Program-made: the position numbers and the translations under genes
The notes under the pieces: model-generated
The model's input: the letters and a program-made list of their open reading frames with translations, nothing else
What the model was told of the DNA's origin: nothing
The model's database searches: none
DNA from: Janthinobacterium sp. UMAB-56
GTDB taxonomy: Bacteria > Pseudomonadota > Gammaproteobacteria > Burkholderiales > Burkholderiaceae_D
Assembly (NCBI RefSeq): GCF_900095265.1
Contig: NZ_LT607662.1
Location: forward strand, 101,910-165,909
Length of the DNA: 64,000 nt
Direction: 5' to 3'
In this document: piece after piece, positions 51,123-60,270 of the stretch
Position numbering within the stretch: the stretch's first letter is position 1
Layout of the letters: each line of letters begins with the position of its first letter

Positions 51123-53216
51123 ATGAAACATGTACCGTTATTGATTTCCCTTGCCATCGCCATGCCCGCCGTGGCGCAATCCCGCAGTGAAGCGGACACC
51201 ACCGTACTGCCCGAGATGAAAGTCATCGTCATGGGCGTCAAGGACGGCTACCGGCCTGCCGCCGACACGGCGTTGATGCTCAGCAGCACGCCCGGCTACA
51301 GCGTGGCGACAGGCGGCGGCGTGTCCGGCTTGCCGGTGGTCAATGGCTTTGCCGATGACCGCATCAAGATTCGCATCGATGGCATGGAACTGACGTCGGC
51401 CTGTGCCAATCACATGAATGCGCCGCTGTCCTATATCGATCCGCAACAAGTGCAGCGCATCGGCCTGATCGCGGGCGTGACGCCCGTCAGCGCGGGCGGC
51501 GACAGCATAGCCGGCAGCATCGAGGTGGAATCGAACGCGCCCGTGTTCGCCCAAGCCGGCACACCGCTGCTGACGCAAGGCAGCTTTGCCGTGTCGGGCC
51601 GCAGCGTCAACAATAGCGTGGCGACCAGCGTGCATGCCTCGGCCGCCAGCGACAGCTTGAGCATCGGCTACAGCGGCGCCTATACGCGCGGCCACAGCTA
51701 TGACGATGGTCACGGCAGCAAGGTGCTGGGCAGCCTGTTTGAAAGCATCAACCAGGCCATCGTGCTGGCGGCCAGGCGCGATGGTCAGCAACTGACCCTG
51801 CGCGCCGGCGTGCAGCACATCCCGTACCAGGGTTTTCCCAACCAGTACATGGACATGACGGATAACCATGGCCAGTTTGCCAACCTGGCCTACCAGGGCA
51901 CATTTGCCTGGGGCGTGCTTGACGCGCGTGCCTACTGGCAGCAGACGGACCATGAAATGGGCTTTTTCTCGCCCGAGCGCACGGGTACGATGCCGATGCT
52001 TACGCATGGACGCAATACGGGCTACGCGCTGATGGCCAGTCTGCCGACAGGGGCGGGCGAGTTGCGCCTGGGCCAGGAGTGGCACGGTTTCCGCCTCGAC
52101 GATTACTGGCCGGCCGTGCCCGGTTCCATGATGATGGGGCCGCGCAGCTATCTGAACATCAACGATGGCAAGCGCGAGCGCACCGTGCTGTTTGGCGAAC
52201 TCGAAACGCGCCATGGCCAGGATGCGCGCTGGACGAGCGTGCTGGGCCTGCGCGGCGAATCCGTGCGCATGGAGACGGGCGCCGTGCAATCGTATGGCAG
52301 CAACATGATGAACATGCCTGACCTGATGGCTGCCAGGGCCTTCAATGCGCGCAGCCGCAGCCAGCGCGACACGAATATCGATGCCACAGCGCAAGCCACT
52401 TTCACGCCGGACGCTGCCAGCAGCTATGCATATGCGCTGGCGCGCAAGGTGCGCTCGCCGAATCTTTACGAGCGTTACTCCTGGGGCCGCGGCTCGATGG
52501 CCATGACCATGACCAACTGGTTTGGCGATGGCAACGGCTATGTGGGCGATATCGACCTCAAGCCCGAGACGGCTTACACGGCGGCGTTGACGGCCGACTG
52601 GCATGGCGGCGGCGAAGAAGGCTGGTTCCTGCGCGTCAATCCCTATTACAGCAAGGTCGACAATTACATCGATGTCGATGTGCTGGCGTCTTTCCACCCG
52701 TACATGAAAATGGGCGCGAATGGCAACTTGCTGCGTTTCGCCAACCACGACGCCAGGCTGTACGGCGCCAATCTGGCGTGGCAGTTGCCTTTGGTGCGCA
52801 GCGCGCGCTGGGGCCGCTTCATGGCGATGGGCAATGCCGCTTATACGCGGGGCAAACGCAGCGATGGCGGCGACCTGTACCGCATGATGCCGTTCAACGC
52901 CTTGCTGGCCGTCGAGCACAAGCTGGGCGCCTGGAGCAGCCGCATCGAAACGAAGATCGTGACCCGCAAGGACAAGGTCGACGCCCGCCGCTTCGAACCC
53001 GAGACGGCAGGCTATGCCCTCGTCAACCTGCGCAGCAGCGTGGCCCTGAGCAAGATGGCCAGCCTGCATGCGGGCGTGAGCAACCTGTTCAACCGCGCCT
53101 ATGCGGACCCGCTCGGTGGCGTGTATTTGTCTGGCTTGAAGGCCAATGGCGGCGCGCTGCAAGCCTTGCCGGCCGAGGGCCGGTCGATCGATGTGGGCTT
53201 GCAGCTGACATTCTAA
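51123..53216 (+). CDS. OprC-like TonB-dependent copper receptor
   Basis: The 697-residue outer-membrane receptor starts at MKHVPLLISLAIAMPAVAQ, a clear signal peptide; its ribosome site is weak. The plug contains GVSGLPVVNGFADDRIKIRI and GDSIAGSIEVES, followed by a barrel ending DVGLQLTF. Both halves of the copper motif known from Pseudomonas OprC (CxxxM and HxM) are present at suitable positions: Cys94-Met98 in SACANHM and His277-Met279 in DHEMGFF. Met/His-rich loops (PGSMMMGPR, SYGSNMMNMPDL, GSMAMTMTNW) fit the same role. With the DUF2946 gene upstream it forms a probable copper-uptake unit. Confidence 0.9.
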   Translation: MKHVPLLISLAIAMPAVAQSRSEADTTVLPEMKVIVMGVKDGYRPAADTALMLSSTPGYSVATGGGVSGLPVVNGFADDRIKIRIDGMELTSACANHMNAPLSYIDPQQVQRIGLIAGVTPVSAGGDSIAGSIEVESNAPVFAQAGTPLLTQGSFAVSGRSVNNSVATSVHASAASDSLSIGYSGAYTRGHSYDDGHGSKVLGSLFESINQAIVLAARRDGQQLTLRAGVQHIPYQGFPNQYMDMTDNHGQFANLAYQGTFAWGVLDARAYWQQTDHEMGFFSPERTGTMPMLTHGRNTGYALMASLPTGAGELRLGQEWHGFRLDDYWPAVPGSMMMGPRSYLNINDGKRERTVLFGELETRHGQDARWTSVLGLRGESVRMETGAVQSYGSNMMNMPDLMAARAFNARSRSQRDTNIDATAQATFTPDAASSYAYALARKVRSPNLYERYSWGRGSMAMTMTNWFGDGNGYVGDIDLKPETAYTAALTADWHGGGEEGWFLRVNPYYSKVDNYIDVDVLASFHPYMKMGANGNLLRFANHDARLYGANLAWQLPLVRSARWGRFMAMGNAAYTRGKRSDGGDLYRMMPFNALLAVEHKLGAWSSRIETKIVTRKDKVDARRFEPETAGYALVNLRSSVALSKMASLHAGVSNLFNRAYADPLGGVYLSGLKANGGALQALPAEGRSIDVGLQLTF

Positions 53217-53232
53217 GGCAGGCCATCAGCAA

Positions 53233-53273
53233 GGGCGCTTTCCTGCTACCGACAGGGGAAGCGGAAGGCGCCC
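53233..53273 (+). terminator. Hairpin after the copper receptor
   Basis: An 11-bp stem with one G-T pair (GGGCGCTTTCC/GGAAGGCGCCC) and a 19-nt loop lies 16 nt after the receptor stop. It lacks a T run. It is probably the transcript end. Confidence 0.5.
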
Positions 53274-53449
53274 GCTGAAATCGCCGCATCGCGAACGCGA
53301 GGTATGCGTGATTATGTGTGCATGTTTCTTTTAGGTAATCTGCTATTCTCTCTTGCGCCTGCTTCAGGCCTTTGGCGCACGTGCGTGCGACAGCGCAGGC
53401 TGAAGGGCCTTATCTGCTGAAATGATGCTGACTGAATAATAAGGTGTAC

Positions 53450-53671
53450 ATGATCGCGTTCAGAGATTTTCGTTCGACTACCCGGGGCAGTCCTTCTTCC
53501 GATGGCATGGACAGATCGCTGGTGTTGGCAAATGAATGGCTGCTACAAACGGGCATTCGTCCTGTCTGCATCGAAACCATCACGGAAACCGGGGGCTGGA
53601 TGAAGTTCCTGCAGGTTGAACGAGGCTTGCGGGTGTGGTATGAAGTGGCTACTCTTCCTTTGCAACCCTGA
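53450..53671 (+). CDS. Hypothetical small protein
   Basis: The ATG at 53450 has TAAGG 5 nt upstream and gives a 73-residue protein; a GTG at 53444 is in frame but overlaps that site. Readable parts are SLVLANEWLLQTGIRPVCIE and the basic/aromatic FLQVERGLRVWYE. It has no signal peptide or membrane helix, and I do not recognise the family. It stands alone between the copper receptor and a convergent small gene, after an A+T-rich promoter-like stretch. Confidence 0.5.
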   Translation: MIAFRDFRSTTRGSPSSDGMDRSLVLANEWLLQTGIRPVCIETITETGGWMKFLQVERGLRVWYEVATLPLQP

Positions 53672-53713
53672 GCTGTTCAAGCAGGCTGCCCCAGCTAATC
53701 CGGCACAGAGCCA

Positions 53714-53938
53714 TCAATTGCCGTCTCCGCTCTTTTTTCGCCGTGACCCCGTCAGGACGCGCAGCGCGGTGGCGATCGGTACCCTGTTCTTGGCAAGGTA
53801 GGCGGCGGCCGTGGCAGTATCGAGCATTTCCTGGAAAATAATGCCGACCTCGACCTTTTGAGCCGTCAAGTCATCCTGCCTTGCACAGTCAAGCATATCG
53901 ATATTAGTATCTGCGGCCTTGTTGTTCCTGGAGTGCAT
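53714..53938 (-). CDS. Hypothetical small protein
   Basis: A 74-residue frame starts at an ATG preceded by CCGAGGC, with an A+T-rich region upstream that could be its promoter. The C-terminal half (IIFQEMLDTATAAAYLAKNR, then VPIATALRVLTGSRRKK) is helical and basic. No domain is recognised. It is convergent with the preceding small gene. Confidence 0.5.
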   Translation of the reverse strand: MHSRNNKAADTNIDMLDCARQDDLTAQKVEVGIIFQEMLDTATAAAYLAKNRVPIATALRVLTGSRRKKSGDGN

Positions 53939-54152
53939 TTTTGCCTCGGTAGTAAAGAGAAAAAATGTCTCCTTTTATTTGCCTTAAAGATAACTTATTT
54001 TTATGCCTTTGTGGAAATTTTTCTTTAATCGATAGTGCACTCAGGAATTAAATTTAGCTATGGGCTAAGTTTAGCGCCTGGCGATGACTGCGCGATACAT
54101 GACCTTCCGTCACCCATAGCCTGATCAACCATCCTTTGCCAGGCGCGCCCGG

Positions 54153-55511
54153 ATGCGGTCTAATCATGGCTTGTTCCTTGACGAGCTTGCCATGCTGCCC
54201 ACTCCCGCCATCGCCGCGCTGTGCGAAAAATTTCCCCTGATGACAGAACTGATGGCCTTGCAGCCCTTGAGCTGGTTCAATCCCGCCATCGCGCCGGCGG
54301 CCGTCGCCTTGCGCGACGTGGGCTTGACGGCGGACGACGTGGCAGACGCCAGCGCCCGCCTGGCGCGCTTTGCGCCCTACCTGGCCAAGGCCTTCCCGGA
54401 AACCGGCGCCAGCGGCGGCATCATCGAGTCGCCCGTCGTGCCGCTGCCGGGCATGCAGGCGGCCCTGGGCATCGCGCCTGGCAAGTTGTGGCTCAAGCTC
54501 GATAGCCATTTGCCCATTTCCGGCTCGATCAAGGCGCGCGGCGGCATCTATGAAGTGCTGAAACATGCGGAAATGCTGGCGCTGGACGCCGGCTTGCTTC
54601 AGCCGGGCGCTGACTGCAGCCTGCTGGCCAGCGACGCCGTGCGGGCCTTCTTTGGCCAGTACGCGATCGCCGTCGGTTCCACGGGCAATTTGGGCTTGTC
54701 GATCGGCATCATGAGCGCGCGCCTGGGCTTTCGCGCCACTGTCCACATGTCGGCTGATGCGCGCCAGTGGAAGAAGGATAAATTGCGCAGCCATGGCGTC
54801 ACGGTCGTCGAATACGCGACCGACTACAGCGTGGCCGTGGAAGCGGGGCGCGAACAGGCGCAGAATGATCCGACGTGCCATTTCGTCGACGATGAAAACT
54901 CGCACGATCTGTTTCTCGGCTACGCGGTGGCGGGCGAACGCTTAAAAAGACAGTTTGCAGCGGCCGGCGTCACGGTCGATGCCGGGCACCCCCTGTTCGT
55001 GTACTTGCCGTGTGGCGTGGGCGGCGGCCCCGGCGGCGTGGCTTTTGGCTTGAAGCTGGCCTTTGGCGATGCTGTGCATTGCGTGTTCGTCGAGCCGACC
55101 CACTCGCCATGCATGTTGCTGGGCGTGTACACGGGCTTGCACGAGCGCATCAGTGTGCAGGAGATCGGCATCGACAACCTCACTGCCGCCGATGGTCTGG
55201 CCGTGGGACGCCCGTCCGGCTTCGTCGGGCGCGCCATGCAGCGCTTGATCGACGGCTACGCCACCGTCAGCGATGAAGAACTGTACCGCTTGCTGGCGAC
55301 GCTTGAGCAAACGCAAGGTTTTCGCCTGGAGCCGTCCGCCGTGGCCGGTTTCGCTGGCATAGCACCCGTGCTGGCGGCGCCGCAATACCAGGCGCAACTG
55401 GAAATGGCCACGCACCTGGTGTGGGGCACGGGCGGCAGCATGGTGCCGGAGCAAGAGATGGCGGCTTACGTCGCGCGCGGTCGCACGCTGCTGGCGGCAG
55501 GAGACGTTTGA
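54153..55511 (+). CDS. dsdA: D-serine ammonia-lyase
   Basis: This 452-residue PLP enzyme converts D-serine to pyruvate and ammonia. The PLP lysine is Lys127 in [11 protein letters not shown]; further family blocks are [54 protein letters not shown] and [12 protein letters not shown]. The start is not firm: no good ribosome site precedes the ATG, and an internal start such as MLPTPAI (codon 14) is possible. The gene overlaps its regulator dsdC by one base, and no D-serine transporter gene is adjacent. Confidence 0.93.
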   Translation: MRSNHGLFLDELAMLPTPAIAALCEKFPLMTELMALQPLSWFNPAIAPAAVALRDVGLTADDVADASARLARFAPYLAKAFPETGASGGIIESPVVPLPGMQAALGIAPGKLWLKLDSHLPISGSIKARGGIYEVLKHAEMLALDAGLLQPGADCSLLASDAVRAFFGQYAIAVGSTGNLGLSIGIMSARLGFRATVHMSADARQWKKDKLRSHGVTVVEYATDYSVAVEAGREQAQNDPTCHFVDDENSHDLFLGYAVAGERLKRQFAAAGVTVDAGHPLFVYLPCGVGGGPGGVAFGLKLAFGDAVHCVFVEPTHSPCMLLGVYTGLHERISVQEIGIDNLTAADGLAVGRPSGFVGRAMQRLIDGYATVSDEELYRLLATLEQTQGFRLEPSAVAGFAGIAPVLAAPQYQAQLEMATHLVWGTGGSMVPEQEMAAYVARGRTLLAAGDV

Positions 55512-56443
55512 TGCCAGCCGGTGCGCCGCTCACGGCCAGCCAGTTCGCCAATCTGCACACCTTCCTGGTGGCGGCGCGCCATGGCAGCTTTGCGCGGGCA
55601 GCGCAGGAACTGGCGCTCACGCCCAGCGCCGTCAGCCACCGCATCGCCCGCCTGGAGGCGAGCCTGGGCCTGCTGCTGTTCCAGCGCCTGACGCGGCAGG
55701 TAAAACTGACGCAGCATGGTGAGCGCATCTTTGTCGCCCTGCAGACAGGCTGGGATGACTTGCATGCGGCGCTGGCTGGTGGCGATGCGCTGGCGGGCAG
55801 CATCACCGTGCATGCGCGTCCCTCCATCGCTCAGTGTTGGCTGGTGCCGCGCCTGGCCGGTTTTACGGCCCAGTACCCGGAGTTGAGCATCGATTTGCGC
55901 GTGGGCAATGATAGCGTGGACTTCCGTGCCGGGCAGGTCGACCTTGCCTTGCATTATGGCGACGCCAGCTTCCCCGGCCTGGCCTCGCGCAAGCTGATGG
56001 ACGAATGGCTGGCGCCCGTGTGCAGCCCGGAATATGCGCGCGAACATGCCCTGTTTGCTGCGCCACAAAACTTGGCGGGCGCGACGGTGCTGCACGACAC
56101 CCTGGCCTGGCCCGCCTGCGCGCCCGATGCCGAGTGGCGGCTGTGGCTGGACGCGCAAGCGCCAGACGTGAGCTTGCCCGCGCGCAGCCTGCGTTTCGAC
56201 CGCGCCGACCTGTGCGCGCAGGCGGCCATCCACCACGCGGGCGTGGCCATGGGCCGACGCCAGCTGGTGCAGCCGTGGCTGGCCACCGGCCAGTTGGTCT
56301 TGCCATTCGGCGGTTTTACGCTGGCCAGCCCGCAAGCGTATTATCTCGTGCACGGTGTCCGTGCCGCGCTGCCGGCGAGAGTACAGGCGCTGCTGGACTG
56401 GCTGGCGGGGCAGGCACTTGATACACTGCGTCCCTCATTGTAA
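55511..56443 (+). CDS. dsdC: LysR-family regulator DsdC
   Basis: The 310-residue regulator starts at an ATG that shares its first base with the dsdA stop (TGATG). The N-terminal helix-turn-helix (NLHTFLVAARHGSFARAAQE, then LTPSAVSHRIARLEASLG) and the effector domain (ITVHARPSIAQCWLVPRL, FDRADLCAQAAIHHAGVAMG) match the D-serine regulator DsdC closely. In Escherichia coli dsdC is divergent from dsdXA; here it is on the same strand directly after dsdA, so translation may be coupled and the regulator may control its own operon. Confidence 0.92.
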   Translation: MPAGAPLTASQFANLHTFLVAARHGSFARAAQELALTPSAVSHRIARLEASLGLLLFQRLTRQVKLTQHGERIFVALQTGWDDLHAALAGGDALAGSITVHARPSIAQCWLVPRLAGFTAQYPELSIDLRVGNDSVDFRAGQVDLALHYGDASFPGLASRKLMDEWLAPVCSPEYAREHALFAAPQNLAGATVLHDTLAWPACAPDAEWRLWLDAQAPDVSLPARSLRFDRADLCAQAAIHHAGVAMGRRQLVQPWLATGQLVLPFGGFTLASPQAYYLVHGVRAALPARVQALLDWLAGQALDTLRPSL

Positions 56444-56463
56444 ACGCGCACGAAAGAATTCCC

Positions 56464-57285
56464 ATGCAGTCATCCCCGTCGACCACCACCGCGCCAGCGG
56501 AATTGCGCGAGTTACGTACAACAGCGCTCGCCTGCCTGCTCGAACCGGACCCGGCCACCAAGGTGGCGATGGTGGCGGCCATGGCCGGGGCGCAACTTTC
56601 GCTCGATGCGCAGGCGGCGTTGGCGCCAAGCGGCGCCGTACCGGGCCGTCCCGAGCGCCCGGAACTGGTGCCGCCGCGCCTGGTGGGGCGGCGCTCGATG
56701 ATCACGCCGGAAGGGCGCGCCATGCTGGTCCACGCGCTCGCGCATATCGAATTCAACGCCATGAATCTGGCGCTGGACGCCCTGTGGCGCTTCCCGGACT
56801 TGCCCTTTGACTACTACACGGACTGGCTGCGCGTGGCGCAAGAGGAAGCGACGCACTTCGCCATGCTGCAGGCGCACCTGCAAGTGCTGGGCTACACGTA
56901 TGGCGACTTTCCTGGCCACGACAGCCTGTGGGAAATGGTCGACAAGACGCGCGGCGACGTGCTGGCGCGCATGGCGCTGGTGCCGCGCACCCTGGAAGCG
57001 CGGGGTCTCGATGCGATTCCGCCGCTGCGCGCCAAGCTGGCGCAGGCGGGCGACATGGCCGCCGCCGCCATCCTCGACATCATCTTGCGCGATGAAGTGG
57101 GGCATGTGGAAATCGGCAACCGCTGGTACGGCTACCTGTGCGATCAAAGGGGCCTGGAATTGCGCGCCACGTATGCCGAGCTGGCGCTGCGCTACGAGGC
57201 GCCCACCCTGCGCGGCCCGTTCAACCTGGAAGCGCGGCGCCGGGCCGGGTTTTCGGAACTGGAATTGTCCGACTTACCCGCCTGA
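56464..57285 (+). CDS. DUF455 ferritin-like protein
   Basis: The 273-residue cytoplasmic protein follows dsdC after 20 nt. It has a ferritin-like four-helix core with metal-ligand motifs HIEFNAMNLALD, EEATHFAMLQAHL and DEVGHVEIGNRWY; the two ExxH pairs and the lone Glu suggest a di-iron (or similar) site related to the tRNA hydroxylase MiaE. A conserved GDFPGHDSLWEMVDKT segment is typical of DUF455. The substrate is unknown. Its ribosome site (AAAGAA) is weak. Confidence 0.9.
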   Translation: MQSSPSTTTAPAELRELRTTALACLLEPDPATKVAMVAAMAGAQLSLDAQAALAPSGAVPGRPERPELVPPRLVGRRSMITPEGRAMLVHALAHIEFNAMNLALDALWRFPDLPFDYYTDWLRVAQEEATHFAMLQAHLQVLGYTYGDFPGHDSLWEMVDKTRGDVLARMALVPRTLEARGLDAIPPLRAKLAQAGDMAAAAILDIILRDEVGHVEIGNRWYGYLCDQRGLELRATYAELALRYEAPTLRGPFNLEARRRAGFSELELSDLPA

Positions 57286-57298
57286 ATCTGTCGCGGCG

Positions 57299-57691
57299 TC
57301 ACGGGTGGGCCGTGATGCTGATCTGCCAGTTTCGGCTTTTGCGCGGGGTTGGCCACCCGCGCCGTCCGCGTAGCGCAAGTCGACCTGCTGGCCGTCGCTG
57401 TGGCCGCCTCGCCGCCATTGTTGCGGATATGCACGCGGTAAGTGTCGTCCCGGGCCGTGCGGCTGACGCGCTGTTCGGCCACTCTTCCAGCTGCGTCACT
57501 TCGAAGTCCCCGGCGGGCTGGACGGTGGTGCTGGTATCCGCTGCCGCGGCCAGCATGACTTTCGGCGCGGGCGGTTGCGTGGGATCGTTCGGGCCGCCGC
57601 AGGTGCACAGGCCCAGCGTCAGGCCCGTGGCCAGCGCGGCGGACTGTGCGCACAGCAGCAGCGCCAGCAGTGCCTGTTTGATAAATCGCAT
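57299..57691 (-). CDS. Exported protein, probably frameshifted
   Basis: The frame starts at MRFIKQALLALLLCAQSAALA after GGGGA and has a clear signal peptide with a possible lipobox before a Cys (LGLCTCGG). It reads 130 residues, but the second half (AARRPQRRPAGRLALRGRRG) looks like wrong-frame, Arg-rich translation. In the other two minus frames the same DNA gives better sequence: DDTYRVHIRNNGGEA (about 57405-57455), then DGQQVDLRYADGAGG (about 57350-57395). One or two frameshifts are therefore likely and the gene may be inactive. The family is not recognised. A CAGGAA-GCG-TTCCTG palindrome (57742-57756) lies 50 nt upstream. Confidence 0.45.
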   Translation of the reverse strand: MRFIKQALLALLLCAQSAALATGLTLGLCTCGGPNDPTQPPAPKVMLAAAADTSTTVQPAGDFEVTQLEEWPNSASAARPGTTLTACISATMAARRPQRRPAGRLALRGRRGWPTPRKSRNWQISITAHP

Positions 57692-57956
57692 GATCGTTTC
57701 CCCCGTGACTGGCGCCAAGCGTGCCCGGGAAAGAGGTCGAGCAGGAAGCGTTCCTGAGTAAAAAATCCTTATAAAACATGCGCTTGACTGGAGAGGGGGG
57801 GTGCCGGCGTCAAATCTGCCGACACTGACCCTGATAGCTGAACGTTGTCAGCGCTGTCCTACCCATCTTGTCGAAAGCGTCTGATTGTGTGCCTTGCGGA
57901 AACACGCGATGATCGTGTCCATGCTGTAACACCTAACCAATCCGACGGAGTATGCG

Positions 57957-58181
57957 ATGCACAAGCCAGACCAGTCCCACCACGTGAACAAGCCGTTCCT
58001 GCTGATCTGCCTGTTCACCTGCGCTACCCTGGCGGCGTCGCTGATGACTACGGGCGATGCGCAGACGAACGATGGCGCGCCAGCCGCCGTGGCGAGTGAT
58101 GCTGGCCACGGCGCCTTGCCTGTCTGCCGTAGCGATGCCCTCAAGCTGTCGGCACACTGCCAGCCTGGGCGCCAGGCTTGA
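57957..58181 (+). CDS. Hypothetical small membrane or exported protein
   Basis: The 74-residue frame starts after GACGGAG with good spacing. A hydrophobic stretch (residues about 13-30, FLLICLFTCATLAASLM) follows a short basic/His-rich N-terminus, so a signal peptide or single helix is expected. The remainder is low-complexity with two Cys residues. No family is recognised. Its end abuts the topoisomerase remnant on the other strand. Confidence 0.4.
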   Translation: MHKPDQSHHVNKPFLLICLFTCATLAASLMTTGDAQTNDGAPAAVASDAGHGALPVCRSDALKLSAHCQPGRQA

Positions 58182-58485
58182 CCTGAGCGGCCCCTTGTAG
58201 CCGTTGCTGCAACAAGGCCAGCACGGCTGCTTCTGCCATCCAGTTACGACTCCAGCACGGCCGGGCGCACATAACACTTGCGGCAGATCGTCGGCGTCTT
58301 GCCGAGTCTTTTTTGCCACCGACCCGATCGCCTGTGCGATGTTCTTCTTGGCTTGCATATCGGAATCGACCTGTTTCGCAGTAGCGGAACTTGCCGGGCG
58401 TGCCCAGGCGGGCGATGCCGTACTGGTGGTCGCGCGTGTAGCGCAGGCCGGCGGCGCGGGGCGTGGTGGTGGCAGATATGTCCAT
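58180..58485 (-). pseudogene. Remnant of DNA topoisomerase IB with internal deletion
   Basis: Three minus-strand frames together spell both ends of a type IB topoisomerase. From an ATG at 58485, AAGLRYTRDHQYGI and GTPGKFRYC match the N-terminus. A second frame gives MQAKKNIAQAIGSVAKK, and after a frameshift at a six-T run (58309-58314) the third gives LGKTPTICRKCYVRPAVLES, then a TAA at 58244-58246, then LDGRSSRAG. CRKCYVxPAVLE is the C-terminal signature of the family. About 300 bp remain of a gene normally near 1 kb, so the catalytic middle is deleted. Called by recall of the family, without a search. Confidence 0.68.
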
Positions 58486-58577
58486 GACGATAGCTTACCT
58501 TGCATGCCGCGCGCCCGGTGCGCCGTTATGCTAAGGTGCGCCTTCGTAACGCCGTGCGCGGCAGACAGGAGCAGCAG

Positions 58578-58961
58578 ATGTTTGGCAGAAAAAAGAATCT
58601 GGAAGAAGACCACGCCGCCCAGGCCGACAAACAGTATGAAAAGAAATATACGGAAGACAGTTTCTGGGACAAGGTCGTCAAGTTCGCCAGGACGGCGGGG
58701 CGCGAAGTCATCGAAAAAGCCCTGTGGCTGTATTACGCGGCCCAGCAGCCGAATACCCCGCTGTGGGCCAAGACGGCGATTTATGGCGCGCTCGGCTATT
58801 TCATTTCGCCCATCGATGCAATTCCCGACATCACGCCCGTGATCGGCTATGCGGATGACCTGGCCGTGCTGGCGGCCGCCGTCGCCACGGTCGCCACCTA
58901 CATCACGGCCGAGGTCAAGGAACGCGCGGCCGACAAGCTGCGCGGCTGGTTCGGCGCCTAG
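58578..58961 (+). CDS. YkvA family (DUF1232) protein
   Basis: The 127-residue protein starts MFGRKKNLEED after CAGGAG. After a charged N-terminus comes the DUF1232 core: LWLYYAAQQPNTPLWAKTAI, then GALGYFISPIDAIPDITPVI and GYADDLAVLAAAV. The ISPIDAIPD motif is diagnostic. These are small proteins with one or two hydrophobic helices and no known function. Its last 4 nt overlap the convergent serine hydrolase gene. Confidence 0.88.
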   Translation: MFGRKKNLEEDHAAQADKQYEKKYTEDSFWDKVVKFARTAGREVIEKALWLYYAAQQPNTPLWAKTAIYGALGYFISPIDAIPDITPVIGYADDLAVLAAAVATVATYITAEVKERAADKLRGWFGA

Positions 58962-60148
58962 CCTTTCTGTGCCGCCGGCGCGCCGCTGCCACCATGGGCC
59001 AGCAGGCGCAGCACGACTTCTTTCTGGAATGAACGAAACTCCTTGTCCGCGCTGACGTTGGCGAAGGCCAGCACGGCCGTCCTGCTGGCCCGGTCGACGC
59101 AGACGACGGACGCGGCGCCCGGGTCGCCGCCGCTGTGCGTGGCCAGCGTCTTGCCATCGACATCGCGCAGCAGCCATACCAGGGCTTGCTGCACGGACGA
59201 GTCAGCGGGCACGACGGGGGCCGCTTGCGGGGCAAAAAACAATTGCAAGGTGGCATCTTGCAGGTAGCGGTGGCCATCGACCCGGCCGCCATTGCTGTAG
59301 ATGGCCAGGAAACGGGCAAAGTCGTGCGCCGAACTGCGCAGCAGGCCGGCCGGCCAGTCAGGATAGCCGACGGGCGGCAGCACTTGCAGGCCCGGTTCCT
59401 TGTGCGCATACGGCTGGGCGATGACGGCGCGCCGTGGCAGGCCGGCCAGCTTCCACGCCGTGCTGTCCATGCCCAGCGGCTCGAACAGGTGCTCTTGCGT
59501 ATACGCATCGAGGCCATCGGGGTTCAAACGGCCCACCAGATAGCCAAGCAGGGCGATGCCGACATTGCTGTAGCGCCATTGTGTGCCTGGCCGGGTCGCA
59601 AACGATGCCTCCGCGTCGTACCAGGCGCCGCCGCGCGACAGATAGCCCTTGAGGAAGTCGCGCAGGGGCAGGCGCGGGTCGCCCTGCACGGCAAACGCCG
59701 GCGTCTTGTCGTACACGGCGTCGGAAATGCCCGAGGTGTGGCTGAGCAAATGGCGAAAGGTGATCGGCACGTCGGGAAACTTCGGGTGCATGAGCGGGAA
59801 GTCCAGATAGGCCGCCACCTTGTCGTCGAGCTGGAAGGCCCCCTGTTCCAGCAGCATCATGACGGCCGTGGCCGTGACGAGCTTGCTGACGGAGGCGACA
59901 TGGAACACCGTGTTGGCATCGGCCTTCTTGCCGGCCTGGATATCTGCCCAGCCATAGCCGCGCGCGAAGATAGTTTGCTCGCCGCGTACCACGGCCACGC
60001 TCATGCCCGGCGTTTCCGTGCGGGCAAGGCCATCGTGCATGAAGCCGTCAAATTGCGTTTCCCACGCCAGCCTGGCCGGATCGGCGGCGCAGCCCGTTTG
60101 CAGCAGGGCCAGTGAGACGCCCAGTCCCAGCACGCTTCTTCGTTTCAT
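58958..60148 (-). CDS. Beta-lactamase-fold serine hydrolase (class C / DD-peptidase type) lipoprotein
   Basis: The 396-residue protein has a lipoprotein signal with lipobox LQTGC (Cys20), preceded by KRRSVLGLG, so Tat export is also possible. The active-site set of penicillin-recognising enzymes is present: Ser86 and Lys89 in SVSK, Tyr193 and Asn195 in YSN, and His338-Ser-Gly-Gly in place of KTG. Such proteins act as esterases, D-amino-peptidases or lactamases; resistance activity cannot be inferred. The upstream spacer holds ATTGCT-GTAT-AGCAAT (60220-60235). Confidence 0.88.
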   Translation of the reverse strand: MKRRSVLGLGVSLALLQTGCAADPARLAWETQFDGFMHDGLARTETPGMSVAVVRGEQTIFARGYGWADIQAGKKADANTVFHVASVSKLVTATAVMMLLEQGAFQLDDKVAAYLDFPLMHPKFPDVPITFRHLLSHTSGISDAVYDKTPAFAVQGDPRLPLRDFLKGYLSRGGAWYDAEASFATRPGTQWRYSNVGIALLGYLVGRLNPDGLDAYTQEHLFEPLGMDSTAWKLAGLPRRAVIAQPYAHKEPGLQVLPPVGYPDWPAGLLRSSAHDFARFLAIYSNGGRVDGHRYLQDATLQLFFAPQAAPVVPADSSVQQALVWLLRDVDGKTLATHSGGDPGAASVVCVDRASRTAVLAFANVSADKEFRSFQKEVVLRLLAHGGSGAPAAQKG

Positions 60149-60270
60149 TGATACTCTCTTTAGCCATTTTTAATTATCTTAACAATATTTCAGCCCGCCA
60201 TAGGGGCAATTGACGAAACATTGCTGTATAGCAATGACAAAGGGGACTGAGCAGCGCTTATTTGCACCAG

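Noticed and set aside
58958-60148. Clinically relevant class C beta-lactamase
   Set aside because: The active-site residues are shared with many esterases and peptidases, KTG is replaced by HSGG, and no ampR lies nearby; only the fold is supported.
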